From: a virus
Virus record (IMG/VR): IMGVR_UViG_3300021076_000168
Span: 1-27,945 of that record
DNA length: 27,945 nucleotides
Strand: one strand, 5' to 3'
The position numbers and the translations under genes are program-made. Position 1 is the stretch's first letter, and each line of letters starts with the position of its first letter. The notes under the pieces were generated by a model. It saw only the letters and a list, made by a program, of their open reading frames with translations. It was not told the origin of the DNA and did no database searches. Below, in pieces: positions 15,579 through 23,524 of this stretch.

Positions 15579-17834
15579 ATGTCACCAACAGGACCAGATT
15601 ATGCAGGTACAGCAACAGATGGAGGTGGTTCTAAGTCATGGTCTAATGTCAGTAATGCGACAGGCGTTGCCGATGGCAATGTTGCATATTGTGGAAATGT
15701 TGGTCCAGGTGGCGGAGGAGGATTCCCCAATCAATTAAAGCTCACTAATTTTGGTTTTAATTTACCCTCGACAGCAGTAATTGATGGTATTCAATTAGAT
15801 ATGTTAGTTCAAACAACTGGTGGAAGTAATGGTAATGACAATAACTTAATTTGGCTATTATATGGTTCAAGTAATACGACTACCGCTTCAAATACACCCA
15901 ATAATGGTCAAATTTGGCCTATTTCAGCCTTAACATGGATAACACATGGGGGGTCAACTTCGTTATGGGGAAGAACATGGTCAGTTTCTGATATTAATAG
16001 TACTAATTTTGGGGCTTCAATCGCTTCAATGCCCCTAACTGGTACGGCAAATATAACCGTAGATGCAGTTAAAATAACAATTTATTGGCATACTGCACCA
16101 ACATATTTTCCTAAATATTATCTTTATAAAACATTTAATAATGGAACTTATGTCGGTAATTTCCCAAATGTAACTTCAGAATTTAACTTTAGTTATGATA
16201 TCAATACTGCAGGTTCACAAATATCTGTTAAATGTGCAACTTCAGCTGATACAAGTTTGTTACCTAACTCAGCATTATTAGACGAATCGGGTAATGCTAT
16301 TTTAGATGAAAACAGTAATGCTATAACTGATGATGGCCAAGCACCAATAGTTAGTCTCGGTACTGGTAATCAAATTATTAGAAATGGTAATGAAGTAATA
16401 GTTTACGAATATGGCTATTGGAATCCTAACGGTAAACCAGTCTTTAGAGGAACAATTGAAAGATGGGAAGCTGATTTTGGTGGCGATGGTGGTGATGATC
16501 AAATTAATATTCTTATTTATAGTGATGGGTCTGATTTGGATAATTATCTGGTAAGAGGAAATCCATATACTTATACATCGGATCAATACCAATCGTCATC
16601 TGATGTTTTTGGTACAATTTCCCAAACTGGTTCAGCCTACAATCGTTATAGTCAAACTTGGACTGCTGGTGCTGGTGTTACTAATTTGGGTGCTATCAAT
16701 ATTGCTTTGTATTACTCGAACGCAGTAAGTACAACAGTAAATGTGACGGTTAATGTATATACTGATCCAAGTTTAGGTACATTACTTGGTAGCACCTCGC
16801 AAGTGTTGACCATTAGTTCTGAGGTTACTTATACATTTGCTTTTGCTAATCCTATAGTAACGACTCCTTATGAAAGTTATTTCTTTACTGTCGGGGTTGA
16901 TGATGGTCAAGTGATTTCAATAGCCTACCAGGACACTAGTGTTTATTCATACGGAACTATGTATAATGCCACTTACTCTGGTGGCTCTGGTGGCGGTGGA
17001 TATTCAGCTATTACAGGTGATCTATATTTTGAAACATTTTCGGGTACGGGTACAACCACAGGAACTTATACTAGTGTTGATCCGACAACCGGCATGGTAG
17101 TTCCATTAATGAATGATTATATTGCTAGGGGTGGAAATATTACCTATACAAGTAGTTCAATTCAATCAACGGGTTTAGCAATAACCTATCAATTTAATAC
17201 AAATACTACCTATGAAGGACTTCAAGCAGGTTTGAGTGTTTCACCAAATGGTTTTTACTATACTGTTGATCTCGGAACTGATCTATTAACATTCAGACAA
17301 GCTAGTTCAACTGCCGATATAGTTTTAACAAAAGGTTTACACATAGATAAAATGACATTAATAGCAACTACTGAACAAATAGTAAATTCAGTTTATTTTA
17401 CGGGAGGTATTATATCATCTGGTCCACCCGCAGTTAATTTATATAGTCAATATTATAATGCTAAAAGTATTGCTCTATATGGTCCACACCTTGATAGGCC
17501 AACTAATAATCTAGTAACAGATCAACCCACTGCTGATGCAATTGGAACAAGTGAAATTTCTGAAATGAAGAATGAGCAATATCAAACTACAGTAACTGTT
17601 CTTGATCATACAATGGATATAAGTTCAATAAAAAATGGAATGACAGTTGGCTTTAATGGATTTGGAAACTTTGTTGACAGTCTGATTATGGAAATAGTAA
17701 GAATTGATTATACCCCTGAAGAAGCAACATTAACTCTTGGGATATTACCTAAGAAAATTCATCAAGCTGTTGAACAAGTTGTTAGGGGTGTTATAGGGTT
17801 GAATACAGTTAATAATCCTGATTCTCCGAGTTAG
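15579..17834 (+). CDS. Tail tip / baseplate hub protein with inserted beta domains
   Basis: A 751-residue protein with AAGGAG before ATG. Residues 1-170 are a beta sandwich of a type common in phage structural proteins (AGTATDGGGSKSWSNVSNA...LTNFGFNLPSTAVIDGIQLDM). Residues about 177-345 have the N-terminal hub arrangement: FPKYYLYKTF, then SEFNFSYDINTAGSQISVKC, then PVFRGTIERWEAD and DNYLVRG. Residues about 346-495 hold another sandwich, with SSEVTYTFAFANPIVTT and a GGSGGGGYSA loop, that may bind sugars. The end (DHTMDISSIKNGMTVGFNGF...IVRIDYTPEEATLTLG) is like the closing domain of gp27/Tal hubs. No lytic domain is seen. It likely closes the tail tube and carries the receptor-contacting domain. 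Confidence 0.65.
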   Translation: MSPTGPDYAGTATDGGGSKSWSNVSNATGVADGNVAYCGNVGPGGGGGFPNQLKLTNFGFNLPSTAVIDGIQLDMLVQTTGGSNGNDNNLIWLLYGSSNTTTASNTPNNGQIWPISALTWITHGGSTSLWGRTWSVSDINSTNFGASIASMPLTGTANITVDAVKITIYWHTAPTYFPKYYLYKTFNNGTYVGNFPNVTSEFNFSYDINTAGSQISVKCATSADTSLLPNSALLDESGNAILDENSNAITDDGQAPIVSLGTGNQIIRNGNEVIVYEYGYWNPNGKPVFRGTIERWEADFGGDGGDDQINILIYSDGSDLDNYLVRGNPYTYTSDQYQSSSDVFGTISQTGSAYNRYSQTWTAGAGVTNLGAINIALYYSNAVSTTVNVTVNVYTDPSLGTLLGSTSQVLTISSEVTYTFAFANPIVTTPYESYFFTVGVDDGQVISIAYQDTSVYSYGTMYNATYSGGSGGGGYSAITGDLYFETFSGTGTTTGTYTSVDPTTGMVVPLMNDYIARGGNITYTSSSIQSTGLAITYQFNTNTTYEGLQAGLSVSPNGFYYTVDLGTDLLTFRQASSTADIVLTKGLHIDKMTLIATTEQIVNSVYFTGGIISSGPPAVNLYSQYYNAKSIALYGPHLDRPTNNLVTDQPTADAIGTSEISEMKNEQYQTTVTVLDHTMDISSIKNGMTVGFNGFGNFVDSLIMEIVRIDYTPEEATLTLGILPKKIHQAVEQVVRGVIGLNTVNNPDSPS

Positions 17835-17867
17835 TTATGGTAAAATTAAATTTAAGAGCAAACATAC

Positions 17868-18335
17868 ATGTCAAAAATTTCTGCATATAGTTATGATACA
17901 AGTCCAACCACTTCCGATTATTTACTCGGTAACTCTGCTAGTGGACCTACAACTCAAAAATTTCAAATAGCAACACTTCTTGCTTTACTTGGTGCCGGTG
18001 GTACAGAATTATCTTCTCAGATTCAATCTCAGGCTAATAGTGGTACTGCTGGGGGAACTATTTATTGGATTAATTTGGGGGGGTTAAAGATACTATGGGG
18101 GAATACACCCACCCAAGTCAGTTATGGCGCACCAGCTTATACGGTTGCATTTCCTACCTTTTTTACTACTATACAAGCTTTTGGAGCTTGGGCTAATACT
18201 ATGGGTACTGATATTGCTCAAACAGTTTTATGGGCTGAGACTCCAGCTACAACCGGTGGAGCGATGTATTTTGACACCCTAAGCGGCTCGGCTGGCGCGC
18301 ATACCGCAGCTTCATACATAGTGGTAGGAATATAA
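17868..18335 (+). CDS. Small tail fibre-like protein (gp53-like C-terminal domain)
   Basis: A 155-residue protein. The first 50 residues look like a repeated fibre start (SAYSYDTSPTTSDYLLGNSASGPTTQKFQIATLLALLG), a motif pattern common at the beginning of phage tip proteins. The rest resembles the C-terminal domain of gp53-like tail fibres: IYWINLGGLKILWGNT, then a beta strand with VAFPTFFTTIQAFGAWAN and a final ASYIVVGI strand. Such domains form trimers and bind the host surface. The placement directly after the hub gene and before the lysin fits a fibre at the tail tip. Family assignment is from pattern and not certain. Confidence 0.6.
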   Translation: MSKISAYSYDTSPTTSDYLLGNSASGPTTQKFQIATLLALLGAGGTELSSQIQSQANSGTAGGTIYWINLGGLKILWGNTPTQVSYGAPAYTVAFPTFFTTIQAFGAWANTMGTDIAQTVLWAETPATTGGAMYFDTLSGSAGAHTAASYIVVGI

Positions 18336-18371
18336 TTTATGATAAACTTTAAGAAAGGATAAGCATTCAAT

Positions 18372-19931
18372 ATGTATGCACAAATAAACTATCAACAGAA
18401 AGTCGGAAACTCTAATCTATCAATCGCCGAGGTTGGTTGTTTCGTTACCGCTGATTGTAATATTTTAGAAAAAATTGGTGTTAATGTCGATCCACCCACT
18501 CTAGATAACTTCTATGAAAGTCACGGCTTGTTTACCTACGACCTAACAGATAAAGCTAATGATGATATTACTTGGCAGTCAGTTACTAAATACTATCCAC
18601 AATTGGTTGTATCTCAAGTAGGTGGTGGTGGATTTCCTCAATCTGATCTAGCAATAGTTGAGTTTCATTATAAGAGTCATACAGGTGCAATGGTGACTCA
18701 TTTTTGTGCTGTAAGTAATCATCAAGATCAAAGCATTATTGATAGCTATGATGGTATAGTTAAAACCCCAGCACAATATCAGAGCTACTATGGAACACCC
18801 GTTGCATGGGCTACATATGTTAATCATGTTGTTGCTGAACCAGCTACTTCTCAGGTAACACCGGTAGCCACTACTTCAGCACCCGCAGCACATAGTTCAA
18901 CACCCTCAACACCAGTTGTTGCACCTACAGAATTATACTTGCCACCTAGCGTTTGGATATGGCACGTATATAAACCCGAAGGACCATACACAATTCCTTA
19001 TGCTATACACACCCTTGATCCAAAAATGTATGGCGGATTGACTTATAAAATAGTTGGTAATCCCGCTCCTCATGTTTTCTTAATCGATACTGATATGTAT
19101 GGAAGAGTAGCAATTTACGCTGGTCCTGATACTGTTGCACAATTTCCAGCTGGTGGACATGGTGAGGGTGAACCAACGCCTGAAGTTCCAGTTACTGAGG
19201 TAGTGCCAGCACCTACACCTGAAGTTACTTCGACAATTGGATATGTACGATTCCCTGAGCCAATTAATACGGTTACTAATAAGGCTGCAACAGTTTGGAA
19301 CTTTGTTACTAATTATATTCAAAATGGATTAGCTATCAATACCCCTTTTGTGGCAGTTGGTAAGGCTACAATTGCACCACTGAATGAAATCTACTATATG
19401 ACTGCCGAAAACTTTGGTCAGGCTGATACTACAAACGAACCTACCCAACCATTTGGAATTAAAGTTATTGATCTTACAGCAACAGCTATCACTTCCGAAC
19501 AGAATCCAACAGCTCAATTAGATAACGGTGAGAAAGTTCCTGTTAATATTATTCCTACTAATCCAGATAAATGGAAGGATAGTTTTACGGCCGGTTTAGG
19601 CGCAGTAACTTATATAGCCACTAAAGATGACACAATAGAAGATTTAGCAGGCAAGAAAGAGCCACAAATGCTTCAGGTCGGTGTTCACATTCCTATTGCT
19701 GGAACATTTGATAAGGATGGTTATAAATACTACCGAACAGTTAATAGTGTTGCAAATGATGATTGGTTTGGAATACCTGTTGGTGACATGAAAAGATTAG
19801 ATGATGTAAGTGATGAAGAACTAGATGGAATATTAAATAACACCAGTCAAATTAAGCACGAAGCAGGACTAGCTAAAGCTGCTTCGGTCGATGGCTTTTT
19901 AACTAAAGTTTTTCATAGAAATAAAAAATAA
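18372..19931 (+). CDS. Modular endolysin with C39-like cysteine peptidase domain
   Basis: A 519-residue protein with a GAAAGGAT leader. Residues 1-150 look like a papain/C39-type peptidase: SIAEVGCFVTADC with possible nucleophile C23, GAMVTHFCAVSNH with possible catalytic H110, and SIIDSYDG with D124. Residues 155-190 are a Pro/Thr/Ala-rich linker. Two related SH3-like binding modules seem to follow (about 195-260 and 295-370), split by a second Pro-rich linker. From about 395 to 480 there is a third domain (GLGAVTYIATKDDTIEDLAGK ... YYRTVNSV). The protein has no signal peptide, so export would need the holin next to it. Peptidoglycan cleavage is inferred; an amidase role is also possible. 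Confidence 0.7.
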   Translation: MYAQINYQQKVGNSNLSIAEVGCFVTADCNILEKIGVNVDPPTLDNFYESHGLFTYDLTDKANDDITWQSVTKYYPQLVVSQVGGGGFPQSDLAIVEFHYKSHTGAMVTHFCAVSNHQDQSIIDSYDGIVKTPAQYQSYYGTPVAWATYVNHVVAEPATSQVTPVATTSAPAAHSSTPSTPVVAPTELYLPPSVWIWHVYKPEGPYTIPYAIHTLDPKMYGGLTYKIVGNPAPHVFLIDTDMYGRVAIYAGPDTVAQFPAGGHGEGEPTPEVPVTEVVPAPTPEVTSTIGYVRFPEPINTVTNKAATVWNFVTNYIQNGLAINTPFVAVGKATIAPLNEIYYMTAENFGQADTTNEPTQPFGIKVIDLTATAITSEQNPTAQLDNGEKVPVNIIPTNPDKWKDSFTAGLGAVTYIATKDDTIEDLAGKKEPQMLQVGVHIPIAGTFDKDGYKYYRTVNSVANDDWFGIPVGDMKRLDDVSDEELDGILNNTSQIKHEAGLAKAASVDGFLTKVFHRNKK

Positions 19932-19944
19932 GGAGTAAATTGAA

Positions 19945-20349
19945 ATGCATACAGAAATAGCAAACACAGGAATTACAATTGGTGCTGTTATAGCTTTGCT
20001 TGGTGGCGGTGTCGGAGTGTCGATTATTGCTGAAGTAATTAAGAAAGTATTTAAACTAAATAGTGGTAAGGTTGTTCAGTTCCTAGTCGTGGCACTATCA
20101 ACTGTGGCCGCTGGACTAGCTTATGTAATTAACGCTATTCATGGTAATCCAGCTATTGCTGCTGGTCATGCTGCGGCAATACTAGGTATCGCCAATGCTG
20201 CATATACTTTTATCGTGAGTGATCTTAGTAAAACATTGAGCCAAGTAAGCGTATCTGTTAATAAACCCACAACTGCAACTCCAGAAGTTGTTGCACCAAT
20301 TACAGAAGATACCCCTACCCCAACAACACCAGCTACACCATCATTCTAA
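19945..20349 (+). CDS. Holin-like membrane protein
   Basis: A 134-residue protein with AAGGAG before ATG, directly after the endolysin. It has three hydrophobic segments at about residues 10-32 (IGAVIALLGGGVGVSIIAEV), 42-63 (VVQFLVVALSTVAAGLAYVIN) and 70-92, with short polar turns between them, and a Pro/Thr-rich tail from about 107. Size, three segments and position match class I type holins, which open the membrane at the end of infection. Sequence alone cannot show lethality. No spanin or antiholin gene is visible next to it. Confidence 0.65.
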   Translation: MHTEIANTGITIGAVIALLGGGVGVSIIAEVIKKVFKLNSGKVVQFLVVALSTVAAGLAYVINAIHGNPAIAAGHAAAILGIANAAYTFIVSDLSKTLSQVSVSVNKPTTATPEVVAPITEDTPTPTTPATPSF

Positions 20350-20372
20350 ATAAACAATGATATAGTGGGTTA

Positions 20373-20852
20373 ATGGGTTCAGTATTTAAAAATCCGACTA
20401 CTAAAACAAGATATATACCAAAAGCGGTACAACACGAACAACATCTGCAAAAACAGGTCTGTTCGTATTTGAAGATTAAATATCCTAATATTATATTTAG
20501 ATCAGATTTTTCTAGTGGAATGAAACTATCTATTAATCAAGCAATGATTCACAAATCACTTCAGTCCTCTAGATCATTTCCTGATATCCAAATATTACAA
20601 CCAAGTCGTGGCTATCATGGTTTATTTATAGAACTCAAAAAAGAAGGTACAAGAATATACTTAACTACCGGTCCACGCAAGGGTCAACTAACAGCTGATC
20701 AGCACATACAAGAACAAGCACTAATGCTTAAGCACTTAAATAATTTAGGCTATTGCGCTAGGTTTGGTGTGGGTTTTGAAAAGACTCAAAAACTTATTGA
20801 CTGGTATTTAAACCCAAACTATAAACCCCAAGAAGATCAAACACTATTTTAG
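20373..20852 (+). CDS. VRR-NUC-type nuclease
   Basis: A 159-residue protein resembling the stand-alone phage VRR-NUC nucleases. Visible are the early acidic helix with E22 (HEQHLQKQVCSYLK), RSFPDIQIL with D71, then HGLFIELKKEG with E87 and K89, then the ADQHIQEQALMLKHLNNLGYCARFGVGFEKTQKLIDWYL segment. D71 and E87-x-K89 match the PD-(D/E)xK active site of this family, and the H-x-x-EQ helix is a family mark. Relatives act on branched DNA or recombination intermediates. The ribosome site is weak. It ends the late strand and its stop overlaps the convergent gene. Confidence 0.75.
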   Translation: MGSVFKNPTTKTRYIPKAVQHEQHLQKQVCSYLKIKYPNIIFRSDFSSGMKLSINQAMIHKSLQSSRSFPDIQILQPSRGYHGLFIELKKEGTRIYLTTGPRKGQLTADQHIQEQALMLKHLNNLGYCARFGVGFEKTQKLIDWYLNPNYKPQEDQTLF

Positions 20853-20892
20853 ATGGCCTTACAGCCATTATCGGTGCATTCCCTTGGGGTTT
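20823..20892. terminator. Candidate bidirectional terminator across convergent gene ends
   Basis: A perfect 10-base inverted repeat, AAACCCCAAG at 20823-20832 and CTTGGGGTTT at 20883-20892, spans the overlapping stop codons of the late and early strands. Within the 50-base loop is a second hairpin, ATGGC/GCCAT (20853-20857 and 20864-20868). The right arm continues as GGGGTTTT on the plus strand, and the mirror-image arm is T-rich on the other strand. A long loop makes it weaker than a classical terminator. Confidence 0.45.
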
Positions 20893-21076
20893 TAGCTTGA
20901 TGACCTCTTCCCATTGCTTTGTTTTTATAGTGAGTCCATGCTATAGCCTGATTAGTTGATCTAACAAATATCCAGTGTAGTAAATCTCCAAAGCGATCAG
21001 ACAACCATTGAGCTAAGATAAACTTAATTAAAAGAGTACCCACTACAAATTCTATGATTGCTTTTATTTCAGACAT
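20849..21076 (-). CDS. Small protein with N-terminal membrane segment, unknown
   Basis: A 75-residue protein that ends the minus-strand operon. Residues 6-25 (AIIEFVVGTLLIKFILAQWL) form a hydrophobic helix that could cross the membrane, followed by a Trp-rich amphipathic part (LLHWIFVRSTNQAIAW) and a basic C-terminal tail with two Cys. I see no clear ribosome site before its ATG. Its stop overlaps the last bases of the convergent nuclease gene. The composition suggests a small membrane protein. Function unknown; given its place at the end of the operon, lysis or host modulation is possible but unproven. Confidence 0.5.
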   Translation of the reverse strand: MSEIKAIIEFVVGTLLIKFILAQWLSDRFGDLLHWIFVRSTNQAIAWTHYKNKAMGRGHQAKTPRECTDNGCKAI

Positions 21077-21094
21077 TTTTATTTTTGTTATCTA

Positions 21095-21484
21095 TTACTG
21101 AAGTGTAATTGGATCAGGCGTTGGTGTTGCCTCTGGAACTGGTTGTGGATCAACAGGAGGTGTCGGATCAGTTGGAGGAGTAGGGCTTGGATCAACTGGT
21201 GCTTCGGGTGTTGCTGGCACTTCTGGAGATGCTGGGGTATCAGTTGCCGGTACAGATGGTTCATTTGACACATCATCAGTTGAAGTATTAACTACTTGAT
21301 CTGCTGGTTTATCAACAGGTGCTGGCGCACTAGCAACGAATGTCTCTAGTAATGTAACTTCATCTTTAAGTTTATTTAGAAGCTCGGTTGCTTCTGACAC
21401 ATCATCAGCATTGCTAGAGTCTAGTTCCTCGAAGTTATGAGCTATTATTAAGTCTCCATTAGCTGTTTGTATAATTTTTGACAT
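21095..21484 (-). CDS. Proline-rich acidic protein, unknown
   Basis: A 129-residue protein. The chosen start is the ATG at 21482-21484, because AAAGGAG stands 7-8 bases before it. An upstream in-frame ATG at 21584-21586 would add 34 residues but has no ribosome site. Residues 1-55 are a short domain (SKIIQTANGDLIIAHNF) followed by an acidic helix (SEATELLNKLKDEVTLLETFV). From about 55 the protein is a long Pro/Thr/Asp/Val-rich tail, surely disordered, ending PTPDPITLQ. Similar Pro/Thr tails occur in the holin-like and small head proteins here. Function unknown. Confidence 0.6.
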   Translation of the reverse strand: MSKIIQTANGDLIIAHNFEELDSSNADDVSEATELLNKLKDEVTLLETFVASAPAPVDKPADQVVNTSTDDVSNEPSVPATDTPASPEVPATPEAPVDPSPTPPTDPTPPVDPQPVPEATPTPDPITLQ

Positions 21485-21593
21485 TTTATTATCTCCTTTT
21501 AATTCCTTAATTTGTTTAGTTAAATTCTTAATTATTTGCTTATCAGCATATTTTTCACTATAAAACTCTGTTTGTTTAAAGTGCATAGCATCA

Positions 21594-21881
21594 TTATAGT
21601 TCTATAGATATCTTTTCACAATTTGGCAATGATATCTTTGCACGTTGGACTAATGATAACTGGTTAAATCCAGCCACTTCTTGATTACAAACAGTTTTTA
21701 GCTGATCTACTTCTGATTGGTTTGCATTTGCTTTTTGCTGTGCTAATTTAGCATTTTGAGTTGCAACTGTTTGATTGTGTATTTTTTGGTTTGCTTGATA
21801 GTGATTGTAGGCCTGTACAGATAAAATCCCTACGATTACTATAGCAATAACACAAATTAAAACAGTTAATTTATGTTTCAT
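21594..21881 (-). CDS. Membrane-anchored coiled-coil protein, unknown
   Basis: A 95-residue protein with AAAGGA 4-5 bases before its start. Residues 5-26 (LTVLICVIAIVIVGILSVQAY) form an N-terminal membrane anchor. Residues 27-65 are a charged, Gln/Asn/Lys/Ala-rich helix, probably coiled coil (QKIHNQTVATQNAKLAQQK). Two Cys (near residues 65 and 88) could form a bond in an outward-facing C-terminal part. The topology recalls i-spanins such as Rz, but there is no partner gene and a spanin would be unneeded in a monoderm host. A superinfection or membrane-tether role is equally possible. Confidence 0.5.
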   Translation of the reverse strand: MKHKLTVLICVIAIVIVGILSVQAYNHYQANQKIHNQTVATQNAKLAQQKANANQSEVDQLKTVCNQEVAGFNQLSLVQRAKISLPNCEKISIEL

Positions 21882-21905
21882 CGTTTTCCTTTCTTATTAC
21901 ATCTT

Positions 21906-22532
21906 CTATTGTATCAAATCATACTTAATATGACCTAAACCATGTTTATGGCTAGTGTGATTGACTACATTACCCTTTATCCCCATTTTACGATGAGAAT
22001 GAGTTTGGGTTTTGGGTTTATGTTTATAAGTAGAGGTTCGATGTCTTGTTATCTGATTAGTCCATTTAATTTTTGTAGATTTTGCTTTACTGGAAGATTT
22101 TGTAACTACATTATTACTTCTATTAATGGCACGAGTAACAGCGGCCTTTTTAGCAGCTGCACTTCTTGTTGTGTATGATTCATGACCAAAATTATTAGTA
22201 CCATTGCTTTTACGAGTCTGAGCAGCCTTAACAGCCGCGAGATGTCTTGTGGCAGCGGTTTCATGAGCGAATGGTTTAATTCCCTCGGCTTTTCTAGTTG
22301 CGGCTGCTTTTTTAGCGGCTAGTGACCTAGTGGCCTTAGTTTCATGAGAGAAGTTATTCTCCCCTCTTGCACGTCTAGTGGCTGCGGCTTTTGTGGCAGC
22401 CGCTTTCTTAGCTGAGGCTGATAGTGATGCTTTACTTCTATTGCCAAAAGGTTTTTCACCTTTAGATTTTCTGGTTGCTGCAGCTTTCTTTGCGTTAGCG
22501 GATCTTTGAGCAGAAGTTAGGTGAAAGGTCAT
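21906..22532 (-). CDS. Strongly basic repeat protein, histone-like
   Basis: A 208-residue, very Lys/Arg/Ala/Thr-rich protein. Residues 7-140 hold about five copies of a 27-residue unit: a helix AKKAAATR[KR] with a basic tail, then G-x-[KN]-[PN]-F-x-H-E-[TS]. The turn alternates KPF, NNF, KPF, NNF, so the unit seems to have grown by duplication of a pair. Residues 140-208 are basic and His-rich (HRTSTYKHKPKTQTHSHRKMG). This composition is expected for a non-specific nucleic acid binder. The Ala/Lys helices recall histone H1-like tails, and the G-x-x-x-F-x-H-E-T turn faintly recalls NUMOD3 DNA-binding repeats. Start: ATG in a TAATG overlap with the gene before. Function unknown; DNA packing or host-chromosome binding is a guess. 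Confidence 0.6.
   Translation of the reverse strand: MTFHLTSAQRSANAKKAAATRKSKGEKPFGNRSKASLSASAKKAAATKAAATRRARGENNFSHETKATRSLAAKKAAATRKAEGIKPFAHETAATRHLAAVKAAQTRKSNGTNNFGHESYTTRSAAAKKAAVTRAINRSNNVVTKSSSKAKSTKIKWTNQITRHRTSTYKHKPKTQTHSHRKMGIKGNVVNHTSHKHGLGHIKYDLIQ
21906..22532 (-). repeat. 27-residue tandem repeats in the basic protein
   Basis: Five units of about 81 bases, with an extra five residues inserted in the second. Units one and three share KPF, units two and four share NNF. The unit boundaries are approximate. Confidence 0.55.
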
Positions 22533-22792
22533 TACCTCTTCATTTTAGCATTCTTGCGTTTTTGAGGATCATTCACCAATCTAACCGGCATTATTCTAGC
22601 ATTACCCTCTTCATCTTCAGTAAACTCAACGACATTAGCGTGTCGAACATGACCATTTAATCCCTTATTACGTCTTTCCCAATAAAGAGATTTATCGAAT
22701 GGCTTAACATCACCATCTGAAACAATTTCTATTGCAGGACTAAGTGATCGGAGTCCTAGCCTACGTTCTAGTTTTGCTTTACGACCGTTCAC
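22532..22792 (-). CDS. Small early protein, unknown (GTG start)
   Basis: An 86-residue protein beginning with GTG at 22790-22792, overlapping the stop TGA of the preceding gene as GTGA. This overlap shows TGA acting as stop here. The protein is basic at both ends (GRKAKLERRLGL and the NDPQKRKNAKMKR tail) with an acidic middle (EFTEDEEGNARIM). Its end overlaps the next start in a TAATG. No family is recognised. It may bind nucleic acid, but nothing decides that. Confidence 0.6.
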   Translation of the reverse strand: MNGRKAKLERRLGLRSLSPAIEIVSDGDVKPFDKSLYWERRNKGLNGHVRHANVVEFTEDEEGNARIMPVRLVNDPQKRKNAKMKR

Positions 22793-23067
22793 TTCTTTAA
22801 TACCTCTATTAACTCTTGCAAATCTTCATGCTGCTGTTGGTTAGCTTCTCTTTGAATCTGTAGTTGTTCATCCATATAACCATTAGCTTCCATATTTAGT
22901 TTAAGCTGAAAATTTCTAGCATTATATTCATATAGGTCATTAATCGATTCACAGGCAGCCAATTCCGTAAACCTACCTGATTTATATTCGTTTAAAATTT
23001 CTTTAACTTTTTTTCGGTCAACCGATAAGCTTATTAATACTTTTTCCTCATCTACTTTTTTAGCCAT
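22789..23067 (-). CDS. Small helical early protein, unknown
   Basis: A 92-residue protein with GGAG 8 bases before ATG; the site lies inside the 3' end of the gene before. It is charged and mostly helical, with a likely coiled coil in residues 55-92 (QLKLNMEANGYMDEQLQIQ, then QQHEDLQELIEVLKK). Its first part, KVLISLSVDRKKVKEILNEYKSG, is strand-helix. No known domain is recognised. It is co-transcribed with the recombination genes. Confidence 0.6.
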   Translation of the reverse strand: MAKKVDEEKVLISLSVDRKKVKEILNEYKSGRFTELAACESINDLYEYNARNFQLKLNMEANGYMDEQLQIQREANQQQHEDLQELIEVLKK

Positions 23068-23069
23068 GC

Positions 23070-23372
23070 TTATTTCTCCAGTTCTATTATTGGTTTACCT
23101 TTAATAATCTTAGGTACATCTTCAAAAACATGCCAAGCATCTTTACTTTCATTATCATGAAGTGTTGCTCGGTAGTTTGGTATTAAACTTTCATCAAATG
23201 TTTGGTCATCTTTAACCGCTATTAGAGTTGCACTTTCCCCTTTTTTGCCGAAAATATCTACAATTGCCCAAAAACAAACCTTGTTATTAAACAAACCGAA
23301 TGATAATGGTCTAACCATATACTTAACTCTTATGTAACCCTCTTCATCTGCTTCAAATCGTTGAACTTTCAT
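23070..23372 (-). CDS. Small early protein, unknown
   Basis: A 100-residue protein. It starts at an ATG that overlaps the stop of the preceding 50-residue gene (TAATG). It looks globular and beta-rich: YIRVKYMVRPLSFGLFNN, then VCFWAIVDIFGKKGESATLIAV and a closing AWHVFEDVPKIIKG. There is one Cys. I do not recognise the family. Conserved-looking aromatic residues suggest a folded protein rather than a chance frame. Confidence 0.6.
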   Translation of the reverse strand: MKVQRFEADEEGYIRVKYMVRPLSFGLFNNKVCFWAIVDIFGKKGESATLIAVKDDQTFDESLIPNYRATLHDNESKDAWHVFEDVPKIIKGKPIIELEK

Positions 23373-23524
23373 TATTGATCACTTTCAACAGTTTCTGTTT
23401 GAAAATGTTCAGGATGATAATGATTACTTACATATAGGGGTGGTTCATCTATAAATACTACATGCTTAATAAAATGAATTACTCTATCTTTTAATGATAC
23501 TTCTGGTGTTGGTTGAGTTTCCAT
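23372..23524 (-). CDS. Small early protein of 50 residues, unknown
   Basis: A 50-residue protein found in an open stretch between two genes. It starts at 23522-23524, directly after the preceding stop (TAAATG), with AAGGAGAAAAAG before it, and stops in a TAATG with the next gene. The sequence runs METQPTPEVSLKDRVIHF, then KHVVFIDEPPLYVSNHYH and an acidic end. The tight junctions on both sides and the good ribosome site support it as real. Function unknown. Confidence 0.6.
   Translation of the reverse strand: METQPTPEVSLKDRVIHFIKHVVFIDEPPLYVSNHYHPEHFQTETVESDQ

Noticed and set aside
18331-18336. Perfect TATAAT before the endolysin gene
   Set aside because: No acceptable -35 box at 15-19 bases; common by chance in AT-rich DNA.
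21484-21586. 34-residue N-terminal extension of the Pro-rich protein
   Set aside because: The upstream ATG lacks a ribosome site, while the internal ATG has AAAGGAG at good spacing.
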